Assembly (NCBI GenBank): GCA_013339895.1
Contig: JABACO010000005.1
Span: forward strand, 3,564,196 to 3,628,195
Source: Ephydatia muelleri
Taxonomy: Eukaryota; Porifera; Demospongiae; Spongillida; Spongillidae
Length of the DNA: 64,000 nucleotides
Reading direction: 5' to 3'
Shown here: positions 1-10,000 of the stretch, one piece after another
Layout: every line of letters begins with the position of its first letter
Position numbering within the stretch: position 1 is the stretch's first letter
Program-made: the position numbers and the translations under genes
The notes under the pieces: generated by a model
The model's input: only the letters and a program-made list of their open reading frames with translations
The model's database searches: none
Told to the model about the DNA's origin: nothing

Positions 1-280
1 AGATAATATATAGATACCGTATATTATCTCTGTTTTTACCTAAACGTCTCAAAGTATGATTTGTGGTTCGCAAAAACATGAACATTATAATGAGATATTT
101 GGTTCTACGTAAATTACGGTAAATTCTAAATAAATTTATTCCACTTAATAATTATCTACTTATATTGTCCAGCCGCAAACGTGTGACATCAGTCGCTAGC
201 ACTTCAGCCTGCAGGACGTGATTCGTACAAACCGTTTCAAGTTACATTACGCCCTCGACCAGCGTCAGCCACAACTCAGA

Positions 281-332
281 ATGCAGATATCGCATTTCGT
301 CTTCTTTCTAATACTGCCCAGTGTCGTTAATG
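281..332 (+). CDS. Signal-peptide exon of Ig/FN3 membrane protein (gene 1, exon 1)
   Basis: An ATG at 281 opens a 17-codon stretch (MQISHFVFFLILPSVVN) with a hydrophobic core typical of a secretory signal peptide. It runs straight into a strong 5' splice donor (G|GTAAGT, GT at 333-334). The exon ends after the first base of a codon (phase 1), which is the phase needed by the Ig exon at 3715. An open frame with an upstream ATG also reads through, but the ATG at 281 gives a clean signal peptide, so I prefer it. The 3.4-kb first intron holds transposon fragments. Joining exon 1 to the Ig exon is inference from phase and order; another exon could lie between. Confidence 0.6.
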
Positions 333-734
333 GTAAGTGTGCAGCTGTCATTCGTTATGGGTGGGAGCTCGTGCGTATGTGTATCATTGCATGTAGAGTG
401 ATCAATTTATCGGACTTGTGAACTTTGAAGTTGTTTGTTTATCGGTCGGCACGCATTTTTCGGTGTTTGTGTAAGATGTTAGAAGGTACCATTTACGAAT
501 TTAACTCTTTGACCGCCAAACTCTGCGATTCATTCAATTCAAACACGTTTATTTTATTATAGACATCCCAACGCGCGTTTTTATAAGCAGTTAGTGACAG
601 CAGGAAGCGCGAAAACCACTGCTCCGTTGAAGTAAAAATGGCAGTCGAGTGGGAGCTACAGTAGTGTCACGCTTTGGCACTTACGCAGTTCAATTAAATA
701 CATTATTGTACACGACATAAGCTTAATATATTAC
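333..734. other. Start of gene 1 intron 1
   Basis: No coding feature or repeat recognised between the exon 1 donor and the retroelement fragment beginning near 735. Confidence 0.4.
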
Positions 735-1440
735 AAAGGGTCTATAAGGGAGCCTTTTGTGATGCATTGGCTTTACGTTATGGCTGGAGCCCTGTGAATA
801 CCCCACTAAATTGTGCTTGTGGCACTCACTTCTCTGTTGAGCATGCGCTGTCTTGTCTGAAGGGCAGGTATCCATCAATTAGATGCAATGAAATCAGAGA
901 CTTAACAGCTGCTCTCATGTCAAAAGTGTGCCACAATGTGTCCACAGAGCCTCATCTACAACCCATGACAGGTGAGGTCATGAGTGGACTCTCAGCGAAT
1001 ATCCAGGAAGGTGCACGATTGGATATTGCAGCAGATTGCGTTTGGACGGGCATTTATAGATGTAAAGGTTTTTAATCCTTACGCCCCCTCGAATCAAAAG
1101 ACCATTTTATCTGCATGCTACCGTAGCCATGAAACTGAGAAAAAGAGGACATATCTGTGAAGTGGAACTGCCTGTTTTACTCCACTCATTCTCTCTTGCA
1201 CTGGTGGCAAAGCCTCAGGCCACAACAAGCTATAAGCGCCTAGCCTCTCTGCTCTCTACCAAATGGAACCAGGCCTATTGTTTAATCATCATGTGGTTGA
1301 GAGTCCGCCTTGCCTACTCATTACTGAGTTATGTAGATTCGAGGGGCACGCTCTCACTTTGGTATATGTCTGCTACACAACCTCCTCTTGACCTGGTGTC
1401 AAGAGAAGCCCTTCTACATGCACAATAGATTTTATATCAA
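735..1440 (+). pseudogene. Decayed C-terminal fragment of an RT-type mobile element
   Basis: Frame 735-1075 encodes a Cys-x-Cys-Gly...His...Cys zinc-like patch followed by an Asn/Ile-rich stretch and GARLDIAAD. This is the pattern seen in the C-terminal zinc-finger plus endonuclease-like region of a widespread invertebrate RT-bearing element. The similarity continues past the stop at 1075 in other frames: VFNPYAPSNQ at about 1068-1098, then YKRLASLL and WLRVRLAYSLL at about 1228-1320. At least two frameshifts or stops are therefore present. No RT core is present. Family assignment is from recalled sequence pattern, not a search. It lies inside the first intron of gene 1. Confidence 0.55.
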
Positions 1441-1553
1441 TAGTTTCTACATGAATTTATCATTATTTAACATTATTGGTGTAATATAGTACATAGTTTT
1501 TTCCCTGTAACAAAAAAAAATTATAATAAAGGGTACACATCTCTAATATGTGC

Positions 1554-1969
1554 TTAAATGTCATGAAAACTATGCCCGCACCTTTGCCTCCACATAAACT
1601 CACCTAAATAAGTGTCTAGTAATTCCCCTTGCGTTTCATATCTTTGTTTGTGTTTTTGCTTCGCCTTTGCTACACACTTTCAATGTGGTTGGTACATGTG
1701 CCATTTATAGGGTTGACGAAGTTGTAAGTGTGGTTCACTGTAAGATGCTGGTAACCTAGCGTGCCTAGCGAATTGTAAGCAGCCCAGACATCCGAAAGTA
1801 TTGTAGTTCCTGGCACGATATGCTGGCAAATTATAGGCAGAAGCTTGGCTGCGTCGCAACAGTCTATATGAAGCATAAAACCTACCACATCGTAACCTCC
1901 CAAAACCCACTGTTCGCCTACTTGGTGTCCTACATTGTGCTTCCTGTGCACTAGTAAGCAATAAGTCAA
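1554..1969 (-). pseudogene. Merlin-type (ISXO2/IS1016-like) transposase fragment
   Basis: The minus-strand frame from 1969 carries GEQWVLGGYD, then a segment ending LPIICQHIVPGTTILSDVWAAY and LTVNHTYNFV...TNHIES. This matches the ISXO2-like DDE domain of Merlin transposases: GGYD region, SD(V/M)W with the second Asp, and NHIE with the catalytic Glu. A TAG stop interrupts at 1670-1672. Beyond it, in a shifted frame, the family tail KQRYETQGELLDTY and EFMWR continues to a stop at 1554-1556. So the copy carries one nonsense and one frameshift mutation. The N-terminal domain and the TIRs are not recognisable. It lies in the first intron of gene 1. Confidence 0.75.
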
Positions 1970-2006
1970 TTAACATATGCATTAATAATGAATCAATAAT
2001 TGAAGT

Positions 2007-2021
2007 GGGGGGGGGGGGGGG
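2007..2021 (+). repeat. Poly-G tract (15 nt)
   Basis: Uninterrupted run of 15 G bases, one of several long G or C homopolymers in the window. It lies 5' of the Merlin fragment in the orientation of that fragment. Confidence 0.9.
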
Positions 2022-3389
2022 ATGGACCAGACAAAGACGTCAATAAAAAACGGTGGGCATTACTTGACAATATCGATAAACATCTTATTTCAGATAAAGG
2101 AATAAAGAGTTGAAACAGGTGTACCTTTTATCATGAAGCAAGCAAGAGGATCACCCAAAACGTGCAAAAGTCACGTACCCCAGCAGCTTCGTAGAATTTT
2201 TTTGCTGGACTGTAAACACCGTAGCTCTGCAGTGGTTTCCATCCTGTGATGACTAAGCTCTTTCCGAAAAGCCAGAAAATATAAACAAAGACAAGTTGAA
2301 TCTGAACATTACTACAGCTTCTCTGCTTGGTTTGCAAACCACCTTTATTTAGGGGCAAAAGAGGGCAAGTCTGAAGTAGCCAAGGTGTCCCAGTATGTGG
2401 CAGCCCATAGTAGCGGCTTGCTGCACTTCCAAGGTAGCAATGATATGCCATCAGCCCACTTACCATCAGATATGAGAACATCAGATGGCTCAAGGGGAGA
2501 TGTACCTTTTTTTGCTGTAGATGATGTTGTTCAGAGCAGCATGTCATGGGTAGTAACACTCTCTAAATGTACAGCTGACACCATGGGTGGTAAACTGGGT
2601 GCACAGGAGACCCTCAGTTGTGACATGTGTGGGTGGCAGAGGTGTGCCCCAAGTCTCAGGCTTACAGCGATATGCGCAATCCTATTTTTCATTTTGTGGT
2701 GCGCTGGTGATAAAGATACAAAGCCTTTAATGAGCTCCTGACTCTGGGGTGGAGATGGCAAAAATCTGACATGAGGGATCTATGGGTTGAACAAGCTATG
2801 ATGTCATTTTCCATAGATCATATACCTGTACTGAGAATGTACAAGGAGCTATTGCTACAATGATCGAAATCTCATACAACGTTGAATTTTTTTATTTTTA
2901 TAATATAATTATGGGACACGACATTTTGTTGTGAACTGGGAGATCGTTTCCGCGAAAATGGACCTAACGCATGTATTTTCAAGATTTCAATTTCTTTTTA
3001 TATTCTAGAAGTCCGAAATGTCCTCTATACATTGCTTCTTACGCACTGAGAATTGGACTATCTGTGTCATAGAGTTGTAAGGCTCTAGCCGTACATGTCA
3101 ACACAGGCATTACTTTTCCATTGCGCGTAATGGAAATTTAGTAATTTATGTGTTATGTCCCTTTTTGCGGAAACAATCCCATTACTGTTCCATATAATCA
3201 TTTATTGTTATTGCAGAATAAAACAATAATACATCTGTCAAAGCTTCTAAAGTGCACTACAAAGCTAAGACCTGTTGTGATGTGTTTCTAAGATGGGCAT
3301 TAAAAACAATATCATCCAGTTATTGAAAGTAATTATAAAGTCCTGAGAAAGGCAGCCATAGCACACATTGTTTAGATCATAGAGGTGTG
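2022..3389. other. Gene 1 intron 1, remainder
   Basis: Open frames of up to 142 codons exist on both strands here but overlap each other and show no recognisable domain, splice context or codon pattern. I see no supported gene or repeat. Confidence 0.4.
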
Positions 3390-3714
3390 CAATGGGAAGT
3401 ATGCATCACTTAGGAGCTACAGGTATGTGTGTAATTGAGCACTGGTTCACTGGTTCATCGTTACTCAATGTGTATCCGAGGGATCTGGGTTGCTCCATGG
3501 TCTATAATCCAGTCACCAATGGGTCTGGTCACGAACAGCACAGGTGTCACTCATACTGTACATTGATTCAGATCGAGCAGCATGTGGTACAATACCCATG
3601 CATGTAGACTACTGAGTAAGATTATTTCTTGCTTAAAGCATGTTTGATTGCTATTACCTTTTCCTCCAATGCAACTATTTACACATATGCATAAACATGT
3701 ACTGTACACTACAG

Positions 3715-4107
3715 CTGCCTGTCCATCCTTTAACATCAACTGCCCACCAATGAGAACACTCCTCTGTCCTGGAGACAAAATTACCTACACATGTGCCATC
3801 AGCTCAAGTTCTCCTACTATTCCTACTATTTACACACAGTGGACAGGATCTGGTTTGCAGTGCCCAGCCACTGCTAGTTCTGCTGCAAACATACTCACAC
3901 TCTCACAACAAACAGGTGCTTCACTCAATACAGTACCAGGATCATGTGGTAACCTCTCTGCTGTGATGACCAGCATCAGTGAAACATGCTACACCTCTGT
4001 CCTCACCATACCTACTCCTCAATATTTCAATGGAACCACAGTCACTTGTAGAGATGGCAATTTTGGTACTCTCATTGGCAATGATACACTGAACATACAA
4101 CTGGTAG
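3715..4107 (+). CDS. Ig-like domain exon (gene 1, exon 2)
   Basis: Exon of 393 nt, phase 1 at both ends. The acceptor is ACAG|CTGCC (AG at 3713-3714) and the donor GGTAG|GTAAGT (GT at 4108). It encodes an extracellular Ig-like domain: YTC with the B-strand Cys, TQW with the core Trp, additional cysteines (CPATAS, SCGNLS, ETCYTS) and VTC with the F-strand Cys. N-glycosylation sequons NLS, NGT and NDT are visible. The paralogous exon at 59904-60293 has the same boundaries and one fewer codon, which supports both splice sites. Expected role is an ectodomain of a surface protein; the ligand is unknown. Confidence 0.8.
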
Positions 4108-4329
4108 GTAAGTTGCATTACGTTGTTTGCGGGTGTTTATTAAAACAAAATTTTTTCCATTATACTGTTATTAATTAATCAATGGTCTATTCATTTCCAT
4201 TTGTTTAACATTCTCTCTTTTATAGTTTACTATATACAGGCACACTCTTCTGTTGAGTTTTCAAAGGATACATAAAATGTTTCATATACAGGTACCATGA
4301 CAGCCTTTATGTCAGAAATTATATCCACC

Positions 4330-4430
4330 TCACACACACACACACCTCACGCACCTCACACACACCCACACCTCTCACACACCCACACCTCTCACACACC
4401 CACACCTCTCACACACCCACACCTCACAAA
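4330..4430 (+). repeat. CA-rich minisatellite (17-bp unit)
   Basis: Imperfect tandem array built on CCTCTCACACACCCACA within the intron between the Ig and FN3 exons. The paralogous intron (about 60533-60606) has a shorter, different version of the same CA/CCTC array. Confidence 0.85.
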
Positions 4431-5157
4431 TCAAAGCTGTATTCAGACCTTCTGCAATTGACAAACACAGAAGACTGACCAGACCCATTCCTAGATTTAG
4501 CTGTTAGTAACCTGAAGGATTTACCATTCAACGTTGTTCCTTAATCTCAATACTAACAGCTGGATGGCTGGCTACCTGTATTTCATTATTTAGACCATGT
4601 ATCCTGACATTTCGATACATTAGTTTTAAGGATTACCTGCACCACAGCAAACCTATTACAGGGCAGTGATGATTGCAGCACAGAGTTGGCATAGTGATCG
4701 AAATGTTAGGAACATGACTTACTGCAGTAATCTTGCAGTGCACTTCAGTAAATAAATGTCTTTGGCCACACTTAGCAGGAACATAGTACATATAATGCCA
4801 CAGGGTCTCACGAGCTGAGCCCATATCCATGCCCTGCCAGTTTGGCTAATGGCAGGGTGTGGATAGGCTCAGCTCATGAGCCCCTCTATGTTTGGGTGTG
4901 GCATCACATGCCTGGCCACTCCCTATCCCCCACTTACCCCTAACTAGACATGCCGGATACGTACAGTGTACAAGGTTAAGATGTGAGCAGAGAAATTAAT
5001 ACATGGCTCCAACTACTGTTACATGTACTAGGTCACTTTGCATTCATGTGTAACCTAGGAGCTTTTCCTGTGCTACATGTCCGGCAGTAAAAAAATTTAA
5101 AATTAAAACATTAAACTAGTTGATTTTAGTGAGATTATTTCTTTTCATTTTTATTAG

Positions 5158-5418
5158 CTGCTCCAAGTGCTCCAACCATTACATCACTGATCAGTACCTA
5201 TTCAGACCAACTAAAAGTGACCTGGACATCTGCTCCCACTGCTACCAGCTACAATGTCAGTATCCATGATAGTGTCAACACACTGGTCACCATCTCATCT
5301 ACCAGAGCACCACAGTACACATTTACTGAACTGACCAATAACACAGTCTACACTGTCTCAGTGGTGGCCATCAACTGTGCTGGGAGCAGTAGTTCTGCAA
5401 CAAGAACTAGAACGACAG
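5158..5418 (+). CDS. Fibronectin type III domain exon (gene 1, exon 3)
   Basis: Exon of 261 nt (87 codons), phase 1 at both ends. The acceptor is TTTTTATTAG|CTGCTCC and the donor CGACAG|GTATTAA. It encodes a complete FN3 domain: APSAPTI N-terminal strand, VTWTSAPTATSYNV with the conserved Trp, YTFTELTNNTVYTVSV with the conserved Tyr and Leu, and AINCAGSSSS. The paralog at 61075-61326 keeps the same boundaries. Phase-1 symmetry allows direct splicing to the transmembrane exon at 13406. Function: extracellular adhesion or recognition module; partner unknown. Confidence 0.85.
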
Positions 5419-5633
5419 GTATTAAATATCTTATGTGTTAGTCATCATTATTTGGTGAGGAAAGATAATCAAACAGCTGAATATATGTTATATTGGTTGT
5501 CAAACTAATGTTCCTCCTAGTGTCCATTGAGCGCATTAGATAATTAACATGTACAGTTACATGTACATGTATTATGGAGTCTAATTATTATAAGAAATAT
5601 GCATAGCTGCATCCAAGCCATGCTGTATGCACC

Positions 5634-5728
5634 ATGTAAAAAAGGCTTGGCGTATAACATGTGTATTGGGACGTTATAACATCCCAATACACATGTTATA
5701 CGCTAGTGTATAACAAGCCTTTTTACAT
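5634..5728. repeat. Short hairpin element
   Basis: Inverted repeat with outer arms ATGTAAAAAAGGCTT / AAGCCTTTTTACAT and inner arms GTATAACATGTGTATTGGGA / TCCCAATACACATGTTATAC around a short loop. It is absent from the equivalent position of the paralogous block near 62.25 kb, so it is probably a small foldback insertion. No target duplication could be fixed with confidence. Confidence 0.6.
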
Positions 5729-5734
5729 AGTGAT

Positions 5735-5735
<1 letters not shown>

Positions 5736-5791
<56 letters not shown>
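5736..5791 (+). repeat. (GT)n microsatellite
   Basis: About 28 uninterrupted GT units immediately after the hairpin element. Confidence 0.95.
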
Positions 5792-5792
<1 letters not shown>

Positions 5793-6364
5793 ATTATTAG
5801 GGGCAATGCCGAAACACATGTGTGCAAAAAAATGGGGTCATGTACCCATTCCTATATGTGTCTTTCATCTAATGTTATAGTATGGAGATGGAGACACACA
5901 CACACTCACATACTCACATGCACACTACAAAAACATGTACACACATGCACACACATACACATGCACTCTTACACACATATGTACATGCCTGGTCCTAATG
6001 GTGACTGCCATTGCAGTTATGCTATTAAGTGACTGACTGACACAGCAATTCAGGGCTTTGATTGCAGTCCCGTGACAGCACGCGATTTCAACCGGAAGAG
6101 CGCGCTTTCAAATTTTGTGCACCATTTGCTCACGAAATCATGAGTGGACCGATTTCATACGAATGATTTCACGATCCCCGCATGGTGATTAGGTGCACGG
6201 CAATCAACATCGCACGCACACGTATGAGACCAAGCCACGTACCGTGTTAGTGTTGCATTGATTATCATGTGATGTAATGGCTGAGGTTGTTCAAAAATTA
6301 AAATATTTTACAAAATAGAAAAATAGTGTAGTGTATACTCTGAACTGGAACAGATCCTGTTTAA

Positions 6365-6437
6365 CACCGGATCCGTGAGAACAGGACATTTTTTGAGCTG
6401 ATTTTGTCGAACGCACGTTTTTGAAAATTAGTCGGAA
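6365..6437 (+). repeat. Left terminal inverted repeat
   Basis: Begins CACCGGATCCGTGAGAACAG and ends in TTAGTCGGAA. Compared with the right TIR it has about 9-11 extra bases after GGACATTTTTT. Confidence 0.8.
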
Positions 6438-6853
6438 GCGGTCCAATTGTCGTAAACGCTATGAACTATAATAATACAACTCTCCACATGAATATTTATG
6501 CTTTTCCCACCTTCATACCTACTTCCTAGCCTATCCTGTGTTTGTTCAAAGTTCGTAACTTACAACCGTCACCGAAAAAAGTACACTTTTTTCAGTGACG
6601 TTTTTCTCATTCGTAAACAGTGAATATATTCTCATTTCTACACACAACATCGAATTCTACTAATTTTAGCACTGCAGTCTTTCAGCTCTCTGAAAGACAG
6701 AGTTCAAAGCCAAATGTCTATCATATAGGTCTGGGCACGATGGAAATAAGTAATCACGCGTTTACGGGCGGAGGTCCTATTAAAGCTTCACGCTAATATT
6801 AGTGACATGTAAGCCACGCATAAGTCGATTATCGTTTCTCTTACTCTCCCTTT

Positions 6854-6992
<139 letters not shown>

Positions 6993-7029
6993 CAACGGCT
7001 TTTCTGATGTTAATCCTGCACAAAATGTA

Positions 7030-10000
7030 TCAATTTTGTAAAGTTTTCATGTACTCTGTGATGCGCCTTACTAGCTCAGACTTGTTCCCTGTTTTCTTGA
7101 TGTTGTGATGGCAGAGATATGTTTGCAGTTCTTCCTTCTTCCACTGGGACAGGTCCTTGTCGAACTTCAGGTCCTCAAAGGTCATCCTGGCCTTCTTCTG
7201 CCTTCCTTGGGTTGTTTCATTCCTTTGGGACCTTCCACGTTTGCGATCTGAAAGTTTTGGCTCGGACTGCCTCCCAATGGTCTGGTACACGACACGTATC
7301 TTCCCTGCAACTGGCAATTCACTCAGACGAATCATTTTCTGTGACTGCAGCTCATCTAATCTACAAAACACACCATCGGCTGAGATCTTAACTTTCCCTA
7401 GATCTTTGTTCTCACCACCCTTCCAGCACTCATGTATCAGCCTAGTTACCCTGGTGGTCAGCTCTGGTTGCATTTTTTTTCGTGTATGGGCCCATCCTGC
7501 ATAGAAATTGAACTCAAATGTGGCATATGTCAGATTGCTGTCATCTGTAAGCAAGTTAGATGCTCGGTCTACAGCACCAGAAACAGTGAAGTCCATTGTG
7601 GCCAGAAGAGTGTTAGCATACCGCATTGCAATACTGAGTACATCTTGGTGTTCCATCACCCCACTGCACACATGTTTTGCAAGCAATAGTTGTGACTTGA
7701 AGTGATACAGGCACACTGTACACTGTGGGTACACTGCCTGTATCCTCTTCAGTGCCTCTTCATCCTCATGCTGCTTCTGCACGCGCTGCATCTCTCTCTG
7801 GCTTATGCCTTTAGTCCGCTTCTTGTATCGACCCTTGTCCTTCCTAACTTGCACACCAGTACTTTCACTAAAACTGTTCAAAAGCACAGCAACACCAGTA
7901 AAATTGATGCCCTCCTCACCCATAGCATTAATCAGTGAAGTAGCATGGCAGGAAGGAATCGGGACACATGCAGATGGCATCTTCTGTCCCAGGCAGTTAT
8001 AGAACTTGATGTGCTGTTGGCCGTCAGTTGTGGCATATTGAGCAGCATAATATTCAGATATTCCAGATATGGCAGGGATGACTTTAGATCTATATGGGGC
8101 CTTAAAATCTGGTTTCACCAACAGAACAGTAGTGTTGCTGAGGGATTTCTCCATTAGTGCCACTGCAAGCTGCTTGGGAGTAGATACTTTTCTTCCACCA
8201 TTTCCCTGCACCAGATAGGCTTCAACTCGGGACTGTTGATGTGAGAAGTGTGTGTCGCACACATCCTTGCCACTCTGGGCCTCATTGTGGTAGTATGCTA
8301 CTAACCTTAGTCCAGCAGCTGAACAGACATAAGGAAGGAGCAGCTTGGTCTGCTTGCCAGCCAGATTTTTAGCATTGTCACTCTGGACAATTAGTTTGGT
8401 GACATGGGGGAACCGCTGTCTCAATGCATGAAGGGCAGCCTCTAAGCAAGACAGCACAATGTTACCATCAGCTTTCTGCTCGTTTTGGACTACACAGTCA
8501 ATAAAATGGAGATCCACTTCGTCCACTCCCTTATCATCATCCACTTCCTCCTCATCCTCACTAATCCACTCGTAGTTGACATTCTGCAAGTCACCCATGT
8601 CTACCTCTTCGCACCCACCAGCCTTGTCTTGCATTCCCTCATTATCATAACACCACTCCCCTGCTTCATCATCATCCCCCTCTCCCTCTTCACACCCATC
8701 ACCCTCTCCCTCCTCTTCACAACCATCCTTTTCTCCCTCCTCATCAGACCCATCCCCCTCCTCTTCCCATCCATCCCACTTTCCCTCTTCACACCCATCA
8801 TTATCACTCTCTCCCTCCTCACACCCATCATGATTGCCCTCTCCCTCCTCTTCACAACCATCCTTTTCTCCCTCCTCATCAGACCCATCCCCCTCCTCTT
8901 CCCATCCATCCCACTTTCCCTCTTCACACCCATCATTATCACTCTCTCCCTCCTCACACCCATCATGATCGCCCTCTCCCTCCTCACGCCCATTATGATC
9001 ACCCACTCCCTCCTCACACCCATCATGAGCACCCTCTCCCTCCTCACACCCATCATGATCACCCACTCCCTCCTCACACTCATCATGAGCACCCTCTCCC
9101 TCCTCCTCACACCCATCATGAGCACCCTCTCCATCCTCCTCCCACCCATCATGATCACCCTCTCCCTCCTCACACCCATCATGATCACATACTCCCTCCT
9201 CCTCACACCCATCATGATCAGCCTCTCCCTCCTCCTCACACCCATCAAGATCAGCCTCTCCCTCCTCTGCATATCCACCCCCCTCCATATTCTCATTTAT
9301 CTCCACATCCTGTACTCCACCATCATTTCCCTCATTTACCACACCAACCTGCTGCAACAATCGGACTTTCTCATCACTAAAGTCTATCATCACATGGAGT
9401 TTCTCATTTGATTCACCACTTCTGACCTCTTCCTCAGTGGAGTAAGGTTTGATGAATACTCCAGCTCCCCACCACAGCATTCCTTTCTTTCCATAGTATG
9501 AATCTCCACCCTCACGGAACCCCTTTGCAAGGAACTTCTGTTTGAAGTCGAAGATCAGGTAGGCAGTGGTGGAATCCATTTCTGCAATAGCTTGCTTCAT
9601 TCTGAGGCTCTGCTGGGCAGCTTGCATCACATGGGCCATATATCTAAAGGTGCGGCGCTCACACTGGTGTACAGTGAGTAGCACATCAGCTGTTTCATCT
9701 AGCCTGGTGGGGTCCTCATCCAGCTTGTTAAGTGCCACTTGCCTCAACCTGTCATAAAAGACAAAGGGGCCTCTGCAGGCATTACACTCCAGGTGGCCAC
9801 CAAGTTTAGGATCCCTGTTGGGCTTCCTGTTAGGAACCAGGTCTAGTGAGAATACTGGTGAGTGGGTACTGAAACCACTGCACTCACTCTGCTCTACGAC
9901 AGTGCGTGTAGCCTGAGCACAGTGACTGAGCTGGGCTTTTACATGGTCCACAAATGCCTGCTGTGTGTCTGGATCATCAAAAAGATCAGGTGCTGAAGCC

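Larger units (their letters stand above)
3390..6060 (+). repeat. Segmental duplication, copy A (Ig/FN3 block)
   Basis: Coding and intronic sequence of this block is closely repeated at about 59590-62770. Shared landmarks include the GGATCTGGGTTGCTCCA stretch upstream of the Ig exon, the Ig exon, the CA-rich intron, the CTCATGAGCCCCTCTATG stretch, the FN3 exon, and the final AATGGTGACTGCCATTGCAG. Copy B carries an additional ~0.8 kb after the FN3 exon that includes an extra exon. Copy A carries a hairpin (5634-5728) absent from B. Weaker similarity continues between 12690-13090 and 62850-63180, so the duplicated unit originally extended further and was split here by the 6365-11770 transposon. 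Confidence 0.85.

Noticed and set aside
2131-2761. Three overlapping frames of 76-142 codons
   Set aside because: They lie on opposite strands, overlap each other, and show no domain, splice context or start preference.
5661-6032. 123-codon frame in the GT-repeat region
   Set aside because: Mostly Cys-Val repeats from GTGTGT and flanking CA-rich DNA; not conserved as a frame in the paralogous block.
8485-9411. 308-codon plus-strand frame rich in Leu, Thr, Pro and Ile
   Set aside because: It is the antisense of the acidic repeat in the minus-strand transposase; its hydrophobicity comes from complementing GAA/GAT/GGN codons.
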